Below the pieces are notes generated by a model that saw nothing but the letters and a program-made list of their open reading frames with translations, was not told the origin of the DNA and did no database searches. DNA of 64,000 bases from Streptomyces albus subsp. chlorinus (GTDB lineage Bacteria > Actinomycetota > Actinomycetes > Streptomycetales > Streptomycetaceae). The position numbers and the translations under genes are program-made. This document shows positions 47,616 to 55,984 of the stretch, piece by piece (the stretch's first letter is position 1; each line of letters starts with the position of its first letter). The stretch covers positions 4,048,858 through 4,112,857 of the forward strand of contig NZ_VJOK01000001.1 in NCBI RefSeq assembly GCF_013302895.1, in the 5' to 3' direction.

Positions 47616-48581
47616 TCAGTCGTGCGGGGTGCCGGTGCCGGCGGGGTGTTCGCGGATCTTGAGGTGTTCGGCGTTGTCGGTGCCGAAGCCGAGGTCGAGG
47701 AGTTGGGCGGCGTCGGTGTAGCGCTTGTCGCTGTGCAGGACGGTGCCCACGAGGGTCTTGCCGCGGTGGGTGGCGGCGAAGACCAGGCACTTGCCGGCCC
47801 GCGCGGTGGTGCCGGTCTTCAGGCCGATCACGCCGTCGTAGGCGCCCAGCAGCTGGTTGGTGTTGGTCCAGGTGTAGGTGCGCGTGCGGCCGTTGGCGGC
47901 CGGGGCGTCGCTCTTGTACTTCCTGGTCCGCACGATGGTGCGGAAGATGCCGTCGCGCAGTGCGTGCCTGGCCAGCGCGGCCAGTTCGTTGGGGGTGCCG
48001 GTGTCCTTGCCGGTGCCGCCGAAGGTGGTGTAGCGGGTGTGCTCCAGGTGCAGGGCGCGGGCTGTGGCGTTCATCCTGGCGATGAAGGAGGCGGTGCGCC
48101 GGGCGGGGGTGTCCCCGGCGCCGAAGGTGTCGGCCAGCGCGTAGGCGGCGTCGGCGCCGGAGGGCAGCAGGGAGGCGTAGAGCAGTTGCCGGACGGTGAG
48201 CCTGTCGCCGGTCTGCAGGTCGGCGGTGCTGGCGTGGTGGTCGGTGACGTAGTCGCGGTACCGCTGGCGGATCGTCACCTTGTGCTCCAGGTCGAGACCG
48301 GGCGTGTCGAGCACCATCGTGGCGACCATGATCTTCACCGTGCTGGCCAGCGGCCGGGCGGCGTCCGCCTTCTTCCCGAAAAGCATGTCGCCGTCCCGCG
48401 CGTCGAGCAGCGTGGCGCCCTCGGCCGTCAGCGACGGCGCCGGCCGCCCGGATGAGAACGCCTGCCCCACCAGCGGAGAGACGGCGAGCAGCACGCCACC
48501 GACGACGAGCGCGACCAGGCCCGTGCGGGAGGGCCCTTTACGGAGAACACTTGTGCATACGGTCACGAATCTGGCAGTCAT
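47616..48581 (-). CDS. D-alanyl-D-alanine carboxypeptidase (PBP, serine type)
   Basis: A 321-aa penicillin-binding protein of the DacA type. It has an N-terminal membrane anchor (about 21-42) and the three active-site motifs: STVK in RPLASTVKIMVATM, SGA in LPSGADAAYALAD (SGN in the classic enzymes) and KTG in GLKTGTT. The family trims the peptide stem of peptidoglycan. ATG 48581 begins MTARFVTVCTSVLRKG; a GGAG site is 12 nt upstream. The long frame before it is a shadow of the promoter region. Confidence 0.9.
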   Translation of the reverse strand: MTARFVTVCTSVLRKGPSRTGLVALVVGGVLLAVSPLVGQAFSSGRPAPSLTAEGATLLDARDGDMLFGKKADAARPLASTVKIMVATMVLDTPGLDLEHKVTIRQRYRDYVTDHHASTADLQTGDRLTVRQLLYASLLPSGADAAYALADTFGAGDTPARRTASFIARMNATARALHLEHTRYTTFGGTGKDTGTPNELAALARHALRDGIFRTIVRTRKYKSDAPAANGRTRTYTWTNTNQLLGAYDGVIGLKTGTTARAGKCLVFAATHRGKTLVGTVLHSDKRYTDAAQLLDLGFGTDNAEHLKIREHPAGTGTPHD

Positions 48582-48957
48582 GGACGAGCACTCCGCATCT
48601 GCGGGTCGGCGGCAACCGCGGTGCGGCCCGCTGGTTCTCCGTCCGCGGTGTGACGGCCGCACCGGCACGCATGCCGCCCTCCCCGAACGGAGAGGCCGCC
48701 ACCCGTCGCGGGCACGCCGCGGTGATCGGGTCGGACACCGGTGTGTGATGGCACCCGGAGGAGAAAAGTTCACGACCCGGCCGAGAGGACCAACGCCCCG
48801 GCGCACGACGCAGGGCCCCTCGCCGAGGCGGCGGGGCCCTGCGTTCAGCCGGTGGAGGCCGGGCGGGCGACGCGGGAGACAGGGGCGCGAGGGGGGCGTG
48901 TGAGGGGGTGGGCCCGCGCGGCCGTGTGCGGGGACGGTGCCCCGGTGGGGCCCGCCT
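48582..48957. other. Gene-free region upstream of the carboxypeptidase gene
   Basis: No gene. A strong hairpin is at 48810-48842 and otherwise only promoter sequence is expected. Confidence 0.5.
48810..48842. terminator. Hairpin terminator
   Basis: Arms GCAGGGCCCC / GGGGCCCTGC, perfect over 10 bp with a 13-nt loop. It probably terminates the minus-strand gene at 48958-49230. Confidence 0.7.
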
Positions 48958-49230
48958 TCACCGCTGGGAGCCGGCGGGCTTGGGGCGCCTCGTACGGGTT
49001 CCCGAGGCGGGCTCCCGCGCGTCCTCGGCCGGCAGGGTGTCGCCCTCCCCGCCGAAGTCCCCGAAGACGTCCGAGTCCCCGAAGATCTCCGAGTCCCCGT
49101 GGTCCCCGAAGTCCGGGGCCCGGAAAGGGTGTGTCGTCGGGGGTGGCAGTGCCGCGGTGGAGCTGTGGGGAGGCCCTTCCGGGGCTGAGAACAGCGAGGT
49201 CGGTTCGATGAGAGGTCTTCCTTTCGTCAC
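48958..49230 (-). CDS. Possible small acidic protein with GDSxxFGD repeats (90 aa)
   Basis: From GTG 49230 the frame gives TKGRPLIEPTSLFSAPEGPP, a region FGDHGDSEIFGDSDVFGDFG with a short repeat, and a basic end (TRRPKPAGSQR). The amino-acid pattern is protein-like, with repeated Phe-Gly-Asp, but the frame is continuous with an upstream shadow and there is no good ribosome site. It follows the 73-aa gene on the same strand by about 50 bases. Confidence is limited. Confidence 0.4.
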   Translation of the reverse strand: MTKGRPLIEPTSLFSAPEGPPHSSTAALPPPTTHPFRAPDFGDHGDSEIFGDSDVFGDFGGEGDTLPAEDAREPASGTRTRRPKPAGSQR

Positions 49231-49283
49231 AGGCTGCTGACGGGGCCCGGCGTGCCGTGGCTCCGATGCCCCGGGTCCGGCGG

Positions 49284-49505
49284 CTAGAGCTTGGTCATCT
49301 TGGTGTACGGGCTCGGGATGCGCTTTTGCGCCGAGCCGAAATCCACGAGGGCGGCGATACCGTCCTCGATGCCGATCACCCGGCCGAGGCCGTACATGTC
49401 GTGGGAGACCTGGTCGCCCACCTCGAAGTGCTGCGGAGGTGGTGTGACGGGGGCCTTGAAGGGGCTGCTGGGCAGATGGCGCTTCGGTGCAACAGGCTTT
49501 GTCAT
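49284..49505 (-). CDS. Small protein with SH3-like (CarD/UvrD-tail type) fold
   Basis: A 73-aa protein: a Pro-rich start and the segment FEVGDQVSHDMYGLGRVIGI followed by DGIAALVDFGSAQKRIPSPY and KMTKL. The VGDxVxHxxYGxGxVI pattern is that of Tudor/SH3-like domains found in CarD, UvrD/PcrA C-termini and small stand-alone Streptomyces proteins. It may bind RNA polymerase or nucleic acid. ATG 49505 begins MTKPVAPKRHLPSSPFKAPV. It is a good stand-alone gene. Confidence 0.8.
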   Translation of the reverse strand: MTKPVAPKRHLPSSPFKAPVTPPPQHFEVGDQVSHDMYGLGRVIGIEDGIAALVDFGSAQKRIPSPYTKMTKL

Positions 49506-49583
49506 TACGCCCAGTATGCGCTCGACCGTGCCGGATCCGCTGCGGTCGTGTGCGGTCGTTCGCGGTTGTCCGATACGACGCCG

Positions 49584-50864
49584 CTACGGCGAGCCCTGTA
49601 CGTGGTCCCGGAACGGGCTGTGCTCCGCCTCCCTCGGACGCCGGGACGCGCTCGTGCAGCGGTTCGGCGAGCGTGACCCTGTCGAGCGGCACCTGCCGGT
49701 CGTCCGCGCAGAGGGCCCGGACCAGCCCGTAGCACATCACGAGCATCACCGCGCTGAACGGCAAGGCGGTGGTGATCGCGGCAGCCTGGAGGGCCTGGAG
49801 CCCGCCGGCCCCCGTGAGCAGCAGCACGGCCGCGATGGCTCCCTCGACCACGGCCCGGAAGACGCGCTGGATCTTCGGGGAATCGGTGGTGCCGCCGGAG
49901 GTCAGCAGGTCGATGACCAGCGACGCCGAATCCGACGACGTCACGAAGTACAGCGCCACGAGCAGGATGGCGAGCACGGTCGTGACGACAGTGAGCGGCA
50001 GTTCCCCGAGCATGCCGAACAGCGCGGTCGAGGGCTCCTCCGCCGCCTTGGCCGGCAGGTCGCCGTCGGTCTCCGCGTCCACCGAGAAAGCGGCGTTCCC
50101 GAAGACCGCGAGCCACAGGAACGTGAGAGCCGCGGGAACGAGCCGATTGCCGCGAGTGTGATACCGGCGATGAGCAGCAGTTGGACCGACGACGACTGCG
50201 GCACCAGGTCCAGGCTCGCCAACCCGGCGTTGACCTGCAGCACTCCGAACCCCAGCGAGGTGGCGACGCCGGACATCGTCCCGAAGACGGCGAAGGTGCC
50301 GACCGCGTCACCGGCGCGGCCGTGGACGCGTTTGCCGAGCAGGGGGTACAGGGCGCTGCGGATCGACAACGGGAGCCGGTGCCGGTAGGCGAAACAGGCG
50401 AGGGAGAGCCCCACCACGATGTAGATCGCCCAGGCGTGCAGACCCCGGTGGAAAAACGTGAAGCGCATGGCTTCCGCGCGTACGGCGGTTCCGCCCGGCT
50501 CGGCCGTCGGCGGATCGGCGAGGTGCGACAAGGGTTCGGCGACAGCCCAGAACACCAACCCGATCCCCATGCCCGCGGTGAAGAGCATCGCGAACCACGT
50601 GAGGTAGCGGTACCTCGGGCGGCTGTCGGGCGGGCCGAGACGGATGCGCCCGAAGCGGCCGGCACCGAGCCAGCTGACGAACACCAGGAAACCGCCGACC
50701 ACGACCAGGTAGTACCAGCCCAGGTATGCCGCGATGTTCTCCTGCACCACTTCGAAGAACCGGTGCGTGGTGTCGGTGGCGGCGACTCACGCGGCCAGAA
50801 AGGCGAGGATGACCAGAACGGACACCGTGAACACGGCCGGATTCGTCTTGAGCCGAAGCCGCAT
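49584..50864 (-). pseudogene. BCCT-family betaine/choline transporter, broken
   Basis: Pieces of one BCCT transporter are found in order in different frames. ATG 50864 gives MRLRLKTNPAVFTVSVLVIL and then FLAA-stop: a TGA replaces a sense codon at about 50787. The same frame resumes with FFEVVQENIAAYLGWYYLVV and runs to IAGITLAAIGS. Near 50145 a frameshift is needed to continue VPAALTFLWLAVFGNAAFSV, followed by SSDSASLVIDLL in the BCCT core. A last shift near 49630 gives the end EAEHSPFRDHVQGSP. One nonsense codon plus two shifts indicate a pseudogene, unless the sequence is faulty. Confidence 0.85.
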
Positions 50865-51289
50865 CGAACAACTCCGGCTCTTTCAACGGGGCCTGGGCGG
50901 CCTGCCAGAGGCTTTCTCACCAGAACGGTCCTGCCTACGAGTTCCGTATGCGCCTGCAGTGTCCGAGGGGCGGATTCTTCGAGAGGAATTCCCCACTCGG
51001 CCAATGGCGAAGCTGCCAGCGTCCACGGCAAGGGCGAAAACAACACGCGGCCGGGCTGACGTGCCTCATACCGCTCGCGGGATCTTTGCCGGCCGCCGTG
51101 CACACGCGACAGGCGGGCGGCGGCTTCGGCGGCGACGGCCCGGACACCGTGGCCGCGAACCCGGCCACCGCCCGGGGACCGCCATGGCCGGCGGATGCGG
51201 AGTGCCGCGGAGGAGGGGCCGGGGCCGGAAGGCCCGGTGCCCTTCGCGAGAAGCGAGGCCGGATCAGGCCGCTGGGAGCGCTGCGGATG
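50865..51289. other. Gene-free region
   Basis: 425 bases between two minus-strand genes. I see no gene, repeat or strong hairpin; the frames are shadows. It should include the promoter of the former transporter. Confidence 0.45.
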
Positions 51290-51721
51290 TCAGTCGTCCG
51301 TGGACGGCGGTGAGGGGCGGGGAACGTACCGCGCGATGGCTTCGCTGCGGCCTGCCACCTCCAGCTTGCGGTAGATGGAATGCAGGTTGTTTTTCACGGT
51401 GCGTTCCGCGATCCCTAATTTTCTCGCGATCTGTCTGTTGGAAGCGCCCGTGAGCAGCAGGCGGAAGATTTCTCTTTCCCGGGCGGTGAGCGCCTGCCCG
51501 TGACGTTCGGAACCTGTGCCCGGACCGAAGCCGGCAGAAAGGGGAGCGGTTGCTGTCCGGGGTTGCGCGGCAGCACCCACGCTGGACGTATCCCTTTCTT
51601 CGATGAGAGCTATAAGATCCTGCAGGCTGCGCACGATCTCCCGCAGAGTTGATACGTACACCTCGCGCGCGTCCGGTGTGACGGGTGTGGAAGACGTTTG
51701 ACGATGCTTTTCCTGCGGCAT
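51290..51721 (-). CDS. LuxR-type transcriptional regulator of the biosynthetic cluster
   Basis: A 143-aa protein with an N-terminal region of unknown fold (coiled-coil-like VYVSTLREIVRSLQDLIALI) and a C-terminal LuxR-type helix-turn-helix: LTAREREIFRLLLTGASNRQ, IARKLGIAERTVKNNLHSIY. There is no receiver domain or ATPase. ATG 51721 has AAGGGG upstream; the frame is open further but not protein-like. It is divergent from the eight-gene cluster starting at 52100, sharing about 380 bases of upstream region, so it is the likely pathway regulator. Confidence 0.85.
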   Translation of the reverse strand: MPQEKHRQTSSTPVTPDAREVYVSTLREIVRSLQDLIALIEERDTSSVGAAAQPRTATAPLSAGFGPGTGSERHGQALTAREREIFRLLLTGASNRQIARKLGIAERTVKNNLHSIYRKLEVAGRSEAIARYVPRPSPPSTDD

Positions 51722-52099
51722 CTGTGCCCCTTCGACCCGATCGCCGTCCTCTCCGCACCGCGCTGGTCCGGTACGAAGCGACCAGAGATGAAAGGGTGCG
51801 TTGTGCCGGGACGGATGATCGAGATGTTCCCCGACCGTTCTTCGCCCCATCATCGCAGTCCGCCCCCCTGAGGGAACCCCCGGAACGCGCCCTCTGGTTT
51901 CGATGTACGGGCGGCCGGACGGTTCGGAAATCGGGGCTTTCCCGGCCGCATGCGCGGTGTTCTTCGCGGCGTCGGTACTTTCGGACCGTGCTGCCGTATC
52001 GAAGGTACCTGGTGGTCAAAGGTGTCGTCGTCCCCCGTCCGGTCACCCGCGACAACAAGAAACATCCGGGCAACGAACCCTCGGCAAGGAGGAATTCCG
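51722..52099. promoter_or_regulatory. Divergent promoter region, regulator / biosynthetic cluster
   Basis: 378 bases without a gene. No strong -10/-35 pair could be assigned. The ribosome site AAGGAGG is at 52086-52092, before the first biosynthetic gene. It should contain promoters for both directions and the regulator's sites. Confidence 0.45.
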
Positions 52100-52801
52100 A
52101 TGCCGGACCGAAGGCCCCGACCGGCCGACTCGCTGATCGCCGACGTGCATGACCGTTACCTTTCCGGCCGGCACGACAACGCGCTGCTCATGTCCGTAAG
52201 GGAGGGGCGCGCGTCCACTGACCAGTTACGACGCCTGGTTGCCGCGGAAGCCCAGTGCCATCAAGCCGAGATCACCGCTTACGCGGTGATGAATGCGCGG
52301 TTCTCGGGCCCGCTGGCCACTGATTTCTATCTCCGCATGAGCACACTCGTCAACGCGGCCCGCCCCAAACTCCGCGCCTGCGCCGAGGACTTGGGCATGA
52401 GTGCCGGAGACATGCGTCTGCGGCCTCGGACAGCACAGGCGTTCAGCTTCCCCGGAATCATCTCCTGGATCGCTCTGCAGGGCAGCCAGGCCGCCACCGC
52501 GCTGGCTCTTCACACCGATATGCGGCTGTACTTCCCGCACTGCCGGAAACTGGTCGAGGAGTTACGGGCGTCCGGTCGGCGCGTGCCACAGTCCTTCCTC
52601 GACTACTACGCCTCCGGCGACTCCGAGGAACTTCTAAAGATGGCCGCGGAAGTCGTCCAGGAGGGACTGGAGGGGGGAGACGAGCCGCGCGATGCCGTCG
52701 TCATGGCCGGCCTGGTCCCGGACGGCGTCGACGATCTGTGGCGGGCGGCAGCCCAAGGAAGCGCTCCGGACCGTCAGCGCGACGGCGTTTCGGCCGGATG
52801 A
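52100..52801 (+). CDS. Cluster protein A, possibly heme-oxygenase-like/TenA-like fold
   Basis: A 233-aa helical soluble protein and paralogue of the last gene of the cluster (60986-61675). Shared motifs are RRLVAAEAQCHQAEITAY (E-x3-H-x2-E), a helical middle, LHTDMRLYFPHCRKLVEELR, and the C-terminal AEVVQEGLEGGDEPRDAV. The pattern of conserved Glu, His and Asp on helices suggests a heme-oxygenase-like (TenA or di-iron oxidase) fold, but no firm family match can be made by eye. It is the first gene of the operon with an excellent ribosome site, and its stop overlaps an in-frame ATG of the next gene. Confidence 0.65.
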   Translation: MPDRRPRPADSLIADVHDRYLSGRHDNALLMSVREGRASTDQLRRLVAAEAQCHQAEITAYAVMNARFSGPLATDFYLRMSTLVNAARPKLRACAEDLGMSAGDMRLRPRTAQAFSFPGIISWIALQGSQAATALALHTDMRLYFPHCRKLVEELRASGRRVPQSFLDYYASGDSEELLKMAAEVVQEGLEGGDEPRDAVVMAGLVPDGVDDLWRAAAQGSAPDRQRDGVSAG

Positions 52802-52818
52802 CGAGGAGTCCGGTCGGA

Positions 52819-54096
52819 ATGCGCCTGGGAATCGCCGGCGGAGGAGTCGCGGGGCTCGCGCTGGCATGGCTCCTGGAGACCGATCACGACGTCGTGCTTC
52901 TTGAGAAGCGTGACCGGCTGGGAGGGAATACCGATACGCGGAGCCTCCAGCACGGCGGGCGCGCGTTCTGCGTCGATCTGGGGGTACGGGAGGTGCCGGA
53001 CGACCGCCGCTCGCTCTGGCACCGGATTTCTCGCCTGACCGGTTTCCTGCCCGAGCGATCGCCCGTACCGGCCTCCCGCACTGTTTTCCGGGACCCGCGG
53101 GGAACTTCCGTCTGGTCCTTCGCCGGGAAGCACGGTGGCGCGGCACGGTACGGCCCCCAGGTCCTGCCCGCGCGGGACGTCCTGGAGCGGCTCGTCGAGC
53201 AGTGCGCGCTGCTGGAAGCCCAAAACAGCGGGTGGAACCGCACGCTGGGGGCGCTGCTGGCCGAGCGGGGCCTGAGCGGAACACCCGCGGCTCAGGCCGT
53301 GTGCGCGCTGCCCGCCTCCGTCCACGGGTGCACACTCGATGAAGCCCTTTCCCTCTCGGCCCGTTCCGTGGGCCCCCTGCTGTCCGAGTTGGGACCAGAA
53401 GACGGACGGCCCGCGTACACCTCACTGGTCGCGGGCGGAGCCGGTGGCCTCTCCCAGGCGCTGGCGGGAGACCTGCGGACAGCCTCCATCCGGTTGGGCG
53501 TGGCCTTGCGCCGGCTGGTCCCGCTCGATCGCGGTCCCGGGCTGGTCGGATCCGACGAAACCGTGCACCCGGTCGACGCCGTGGCGCTGGCCTTGCCCGC
53601 TGAATCCGCGAAGCACGCAGTCGGCGCTCTTCCCGGGGCCGAGCGCGTCCATGCGGCATTGGCACGCGTCCCCTACCGGGACCTGCTGTACGGGCTGCAC
53701 ACCGACCCTTTCGGCATGCCTGCCGACCGGCGGGCGTGGTCGGTCTCCAACGTGGCGCTGCACGCGCCATGGGCGGAGACGACCACCTGGCTCGGCCCCG
53801 CACTCGGTCCTGACCTCTTCGTCAGCCAGCTCACGCGGCGCCGGAGCATGCCGCGCCTGCCGCTGATGACCTCACGGTTCCGCACCCGTTTGCCCACCCC
53901 GGCGGCGCACCGGGCTGTCGACCGGCTGGCCGCCGCGCAGGGGGAGGGCCACCTCTTCTTCGCCGGCCACTGTGCCACCCATGACGACTCCCAGGAATCG
54001 GCGCTGGCGTCCGCCGTGGCCGTGGCCGAACAGCTGGCCCCGGACAGTCCGCGCCTGCGCCGACTCCGCGAGACAAGGAAGGAAGCCACCCGATGA
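52819..54096 (+). CDS. FAD-dependent amine-oxidase-like oxidoreductase
   Basis: A 425-aa flavoprotein: N-terminal dinucleotide fold LGIAGGGVAGLALAWLL with the acidic end of beta-2 (VVLLEKRDRLGG), and the C-terminal FAD motif HLFFAGHCATHDDSQESALA. The middle resembles phytoene-desaturase or amine-oxidase-type proteins. It probably oxidises a C-N or C-C bond in the pathway. ATG 52819 has GAGGAG 10 nt upstream; ATG 52798 overlaps the previous stop and is an alternative. The stop overlaps the start of the HisF-like gene (ATGA). A shortened relative is encoded at 59190-59630. Confidence 0.82.
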   Translation: MRLGIAGGGVAGLALAWLLETDHDVVLLEKRDRLGGNTDTRSLQHGGRAFCVDLGVREVPDDRRSLWHRISRLTGFLPERSPVPASRTVFRDPRGTSVWSFAGKHGGAARYGPQVLPARDVLERLVEQCALLEAQNSGWNRTLGALLAERGLSGTPAAQAVCALPASVHGCTLDEALSLSARSVGPLLSELGPEDGRPAYTSLVAGGAGGLSQALAGDLRTASIRLGVALRRLVPLDRGPGLVGSDETVHPVDAVALALPAESAKHAVGALPGAERVHAALARVPYRDLLYGLHTDPFGMPADRRAWSVSNVALHAPWAETTTWLGPALGPDLFVSQLTRRRSMPRLPLMTSRFRTRLPTPAAHRAVDRLAAAQGEGHLFFAGHCATHDDSQESALASAVAVAEQLAPDSPRLRRLRETRKEATR

Positions 54097-54908
54097 CCAC
54101 CCGCACCTCCCCCTTCGCCGACCGCCGCGCCCAACTGGCCGGCCTGATCGTCCCGTGCATCGACGTCGCGGAGGGAAGGACGAGCGAGCCCTCGGGCGTA
54201 CCGGGCCTGTCCGACCCCGGTGATGTCCTCTCCGTCGCCGAACGCTATGTGCGGGAGGGCGCGGACAAGCTCTTCCTCGACGTACTGGACGACTGGGACG
54301 CGTGCGGGTACCTCGCACCCCTCCTGAGCGGCCTGGCCGCCACCGGCGCCTCGGTGATCGTCTCCGTCCAGCACGGGACGCTGCCGTCGGTGTCCGCCGC
54401 CCGCTCTCTGCTCCGGGCCGGTGCGGACGCGCTGTCGGTGAGTACCAGCGTGATCGAGGACCCCGACCTTGTGCGCGAGGCCGCCCGGCGACTGGGAGGC
54501 CGGCGGCTCCTCGGAGTCCTCAACTGCGCCGCCGACGGCGAGGGCGGATGGGTGGTGTGCACTCATGGCGGCTCCAGGCGCACCGGCGTGCGGGCGTCCT
54601 CGGCGGCGGCCACGTTCGGGGAACTCGGGGTCGCGGCCGTGATCGCCAACAGCCTCGACAGGGAGGGGACGAGCAGCGGTTACGACATCCGCCTCACCCA
54701 CGCCGTGGCCGAGGCGTCGGGGCTGCCCACCATCGCTTCCGGCGGCGCGGGGTCGGCTGAACACCTCAGCGAGGCCCTGGCGTCCGGGGACGCCGCCTAT
54801 GTGCTGGTCAACAAGATGGTGCACTCCGGGAAGACGTCGATGGCGCACCTGTGCGACGACCTGCTCGCCCGCTGGTCCTTCGACCGGGAGGCGCCATGCG
54901 CGCCCTAG
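54093..54908 (+). CDS. HisF-like protein (imidazole glycerol phosphate synthase cyclase homologue)
   Basis: A 271-aa TIM-barrel protein clearly related to HisF: IVPCIDVAEGR (catalytic Asp, residue 24), DADxLF-like EGADKLFLDVLDDWD, GGSRRTG, and phosphate-binding ends SLDREGTSSGYDI and ASGGAGSAEHL. In HisF the second catalytic acid lies in a VxIDA strand; here the corresponding reading is GVLNCAADG, that is Asn (about residue 144). The ligand-binding Lys after PCLDV is also absent. It thus appears adapted to another reaction. There is no hisH beside it. It overlaps both neighbours (ATGA at the start, 13 bases at the end). Confidence 0.85.
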   Translation: MTTRTSPFADRRAQLAGLIVPCIDVAEGRTSEPSGVPGLSDPGDVLSVAERYVREGADKLFLDVLDDWDACGYLAPLLSGLAATGASVIVSVQHGTLPSVSAARSLLRAGADALSVSTSVIEDPDLVREAARRLGGRRLLGVLNCAADGEGGWVVCTHGGSRRTGVRASSAAATFGELGVAAVIANSLDREGTSSGYDIRLTHAVAEASGLPTIASGGAGSAEHLSEALASGDAAYVLVNKMVHSGKTSMAHLCDDLLARWSFDREAPCAP

Positions 54909-55900
54909 TGTTCGGGCAGTACGGCGATCCAGGGGAGCGGCTGCGGCTCGTCGAGCTTCCCCGCCCCGCGCCCGCACCGGGGCAGGTGCGCGTCAAGCTC
55001 GTCGCGCGTCCCGTCAATCCCTCCGACCTGTTGTACGTCCGGGGAGAGTACGGACGCCCTGCCCGCTTCTCGCCGCTGCCGGGCTGTGCGGGACAGCACG
55101 CCTCACCGGCCGGCTTCGAGGGCGCCGGTGTCATCGACGCGGTCGGTGCGGGCGTGACGGGGCCCCGGACGGGGACGAGAGTCGCGGTGTCCGCTCTCGG
55201 CACGTGGCAGGAGTACGTGTGTGCACCGGCCGACTCCGTCGTCGCGGTCCCCGCGGGGGTGCCTCTCGATGTGGCGGCCCAGATGACGGTCAACCCCTTC
55301 ACCGCCCACTTGCTCCTGCGCGCTGCGGGTGTCGGCCCGGCGGACACCGTGGTGCTCACAGCGGGCGCGTCCGCGGTCAGCCGCATGATCGGCTGGCTCG
55401 CCCGGCGCGGCGGTATCCGCTGCGTCTGCGTGGTCCGGCGGGAGTCGCAGCTCCCGCTGGTGCGCGCCCTCGGCGCCGAGCCCGTCCTGCTCCGTCCCGG
55501 ACGCTCCCTGGCGGACGACCTCGGAGCGGCCCTGCCGGAGGGTGGAGCCGACGCCGTACTGGACGCCGTGGGCGGGCCGGAGGGCGGAGCCCTCGTGAGG
55601 TCTCTCCGCCCAGGGGGACGCCTGCTCCTGTACGGACTGCTGTCCGGGCGGCCGCTGCACATTCCGCCGGCAGACCTCGTCTTCCGCGACGTGAGCGTCG
55701 AGGGCTTCTGGCTGCCCACCAGTCTGGAGCGACTCGACGACACGGAAGCCGGGCGACTGACCGACCAGGTGCGTCGAGACGTCTGCGGCGGCATGCCCGG
55801 CATGGAGGTCGGCTCCAGCCACGACTTGTCCGCCTACGCGGCGGCGCTCGCGGACGTGGCGCGGCCAGGGCGGACCGAGAAGGTGCTGCTGCGCAGCTGA
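54896..55900 (+). CDS. MDR-family alcohol dehydrogenase / quinone oxidoreductase
   Basis: A 334-aa medium-chain dehydrogenase/reductase: the N-terminal catalytic domain RVKLVARPVNPSDLLYVRGE with GFEGAGVIDAVGAGV, and the nucleotide fold at VVLTAGASAVSRMIGW. Zinc-binding Cys/His residues are lacking, which fits the zinc-free quinone-oxidoreductase or enoyl-reductase branch using NADPH. The ATG has GGGAGGCG upstream and overlaps the end of the HisF-like gene. In the cluster it probably reduces an enone or aldehyde intermediate. Confidence 0.85.
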   Translation: MRALVFGQYGDPGERLRLVELPRPAPAPGQVRVKLVARPVNPSDLLYVRGEYGRPARFSPLPGCAGQHASPAGFEGAGVIDAVGAGVTGPRTGTRVAVSALGTWQEYVCAPADSVVAVPAGVPLDVAAQMTVNPFTAHLLLRAAGVGPADTVVLTAGASAVSRMIGWLARRGGIRCVCVVRRESQLPLVRALGAEPVLLRPGRSLADDLGAALPEGGADAVLDAVGGPEGGALVRSLRPGGRLLLYGLLSGRPLHIPPADLVFRDVSVEGFWLPTSLERLDDTEAGRLTDQVRRDVCGGMPGMEVGSSHDLSAYAAALADVARPGRTEKVLLRS

Positions 55901-55984
55901 CCGACCGGTCGATCCCACGGTGTGGCAGCCCCGGCGGCACCGCGGCCGCCTCTCCCGCATTCGACAGCTGAAAGGAGCACCGGA

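Noticed and set aside
54093..54908. Housekeeping hisF
   Set aside because: The gene overlaps natural-product-type genes on both sides, lacks hisH and other his genes nearby, and seems to lack the second catalytic Asp.
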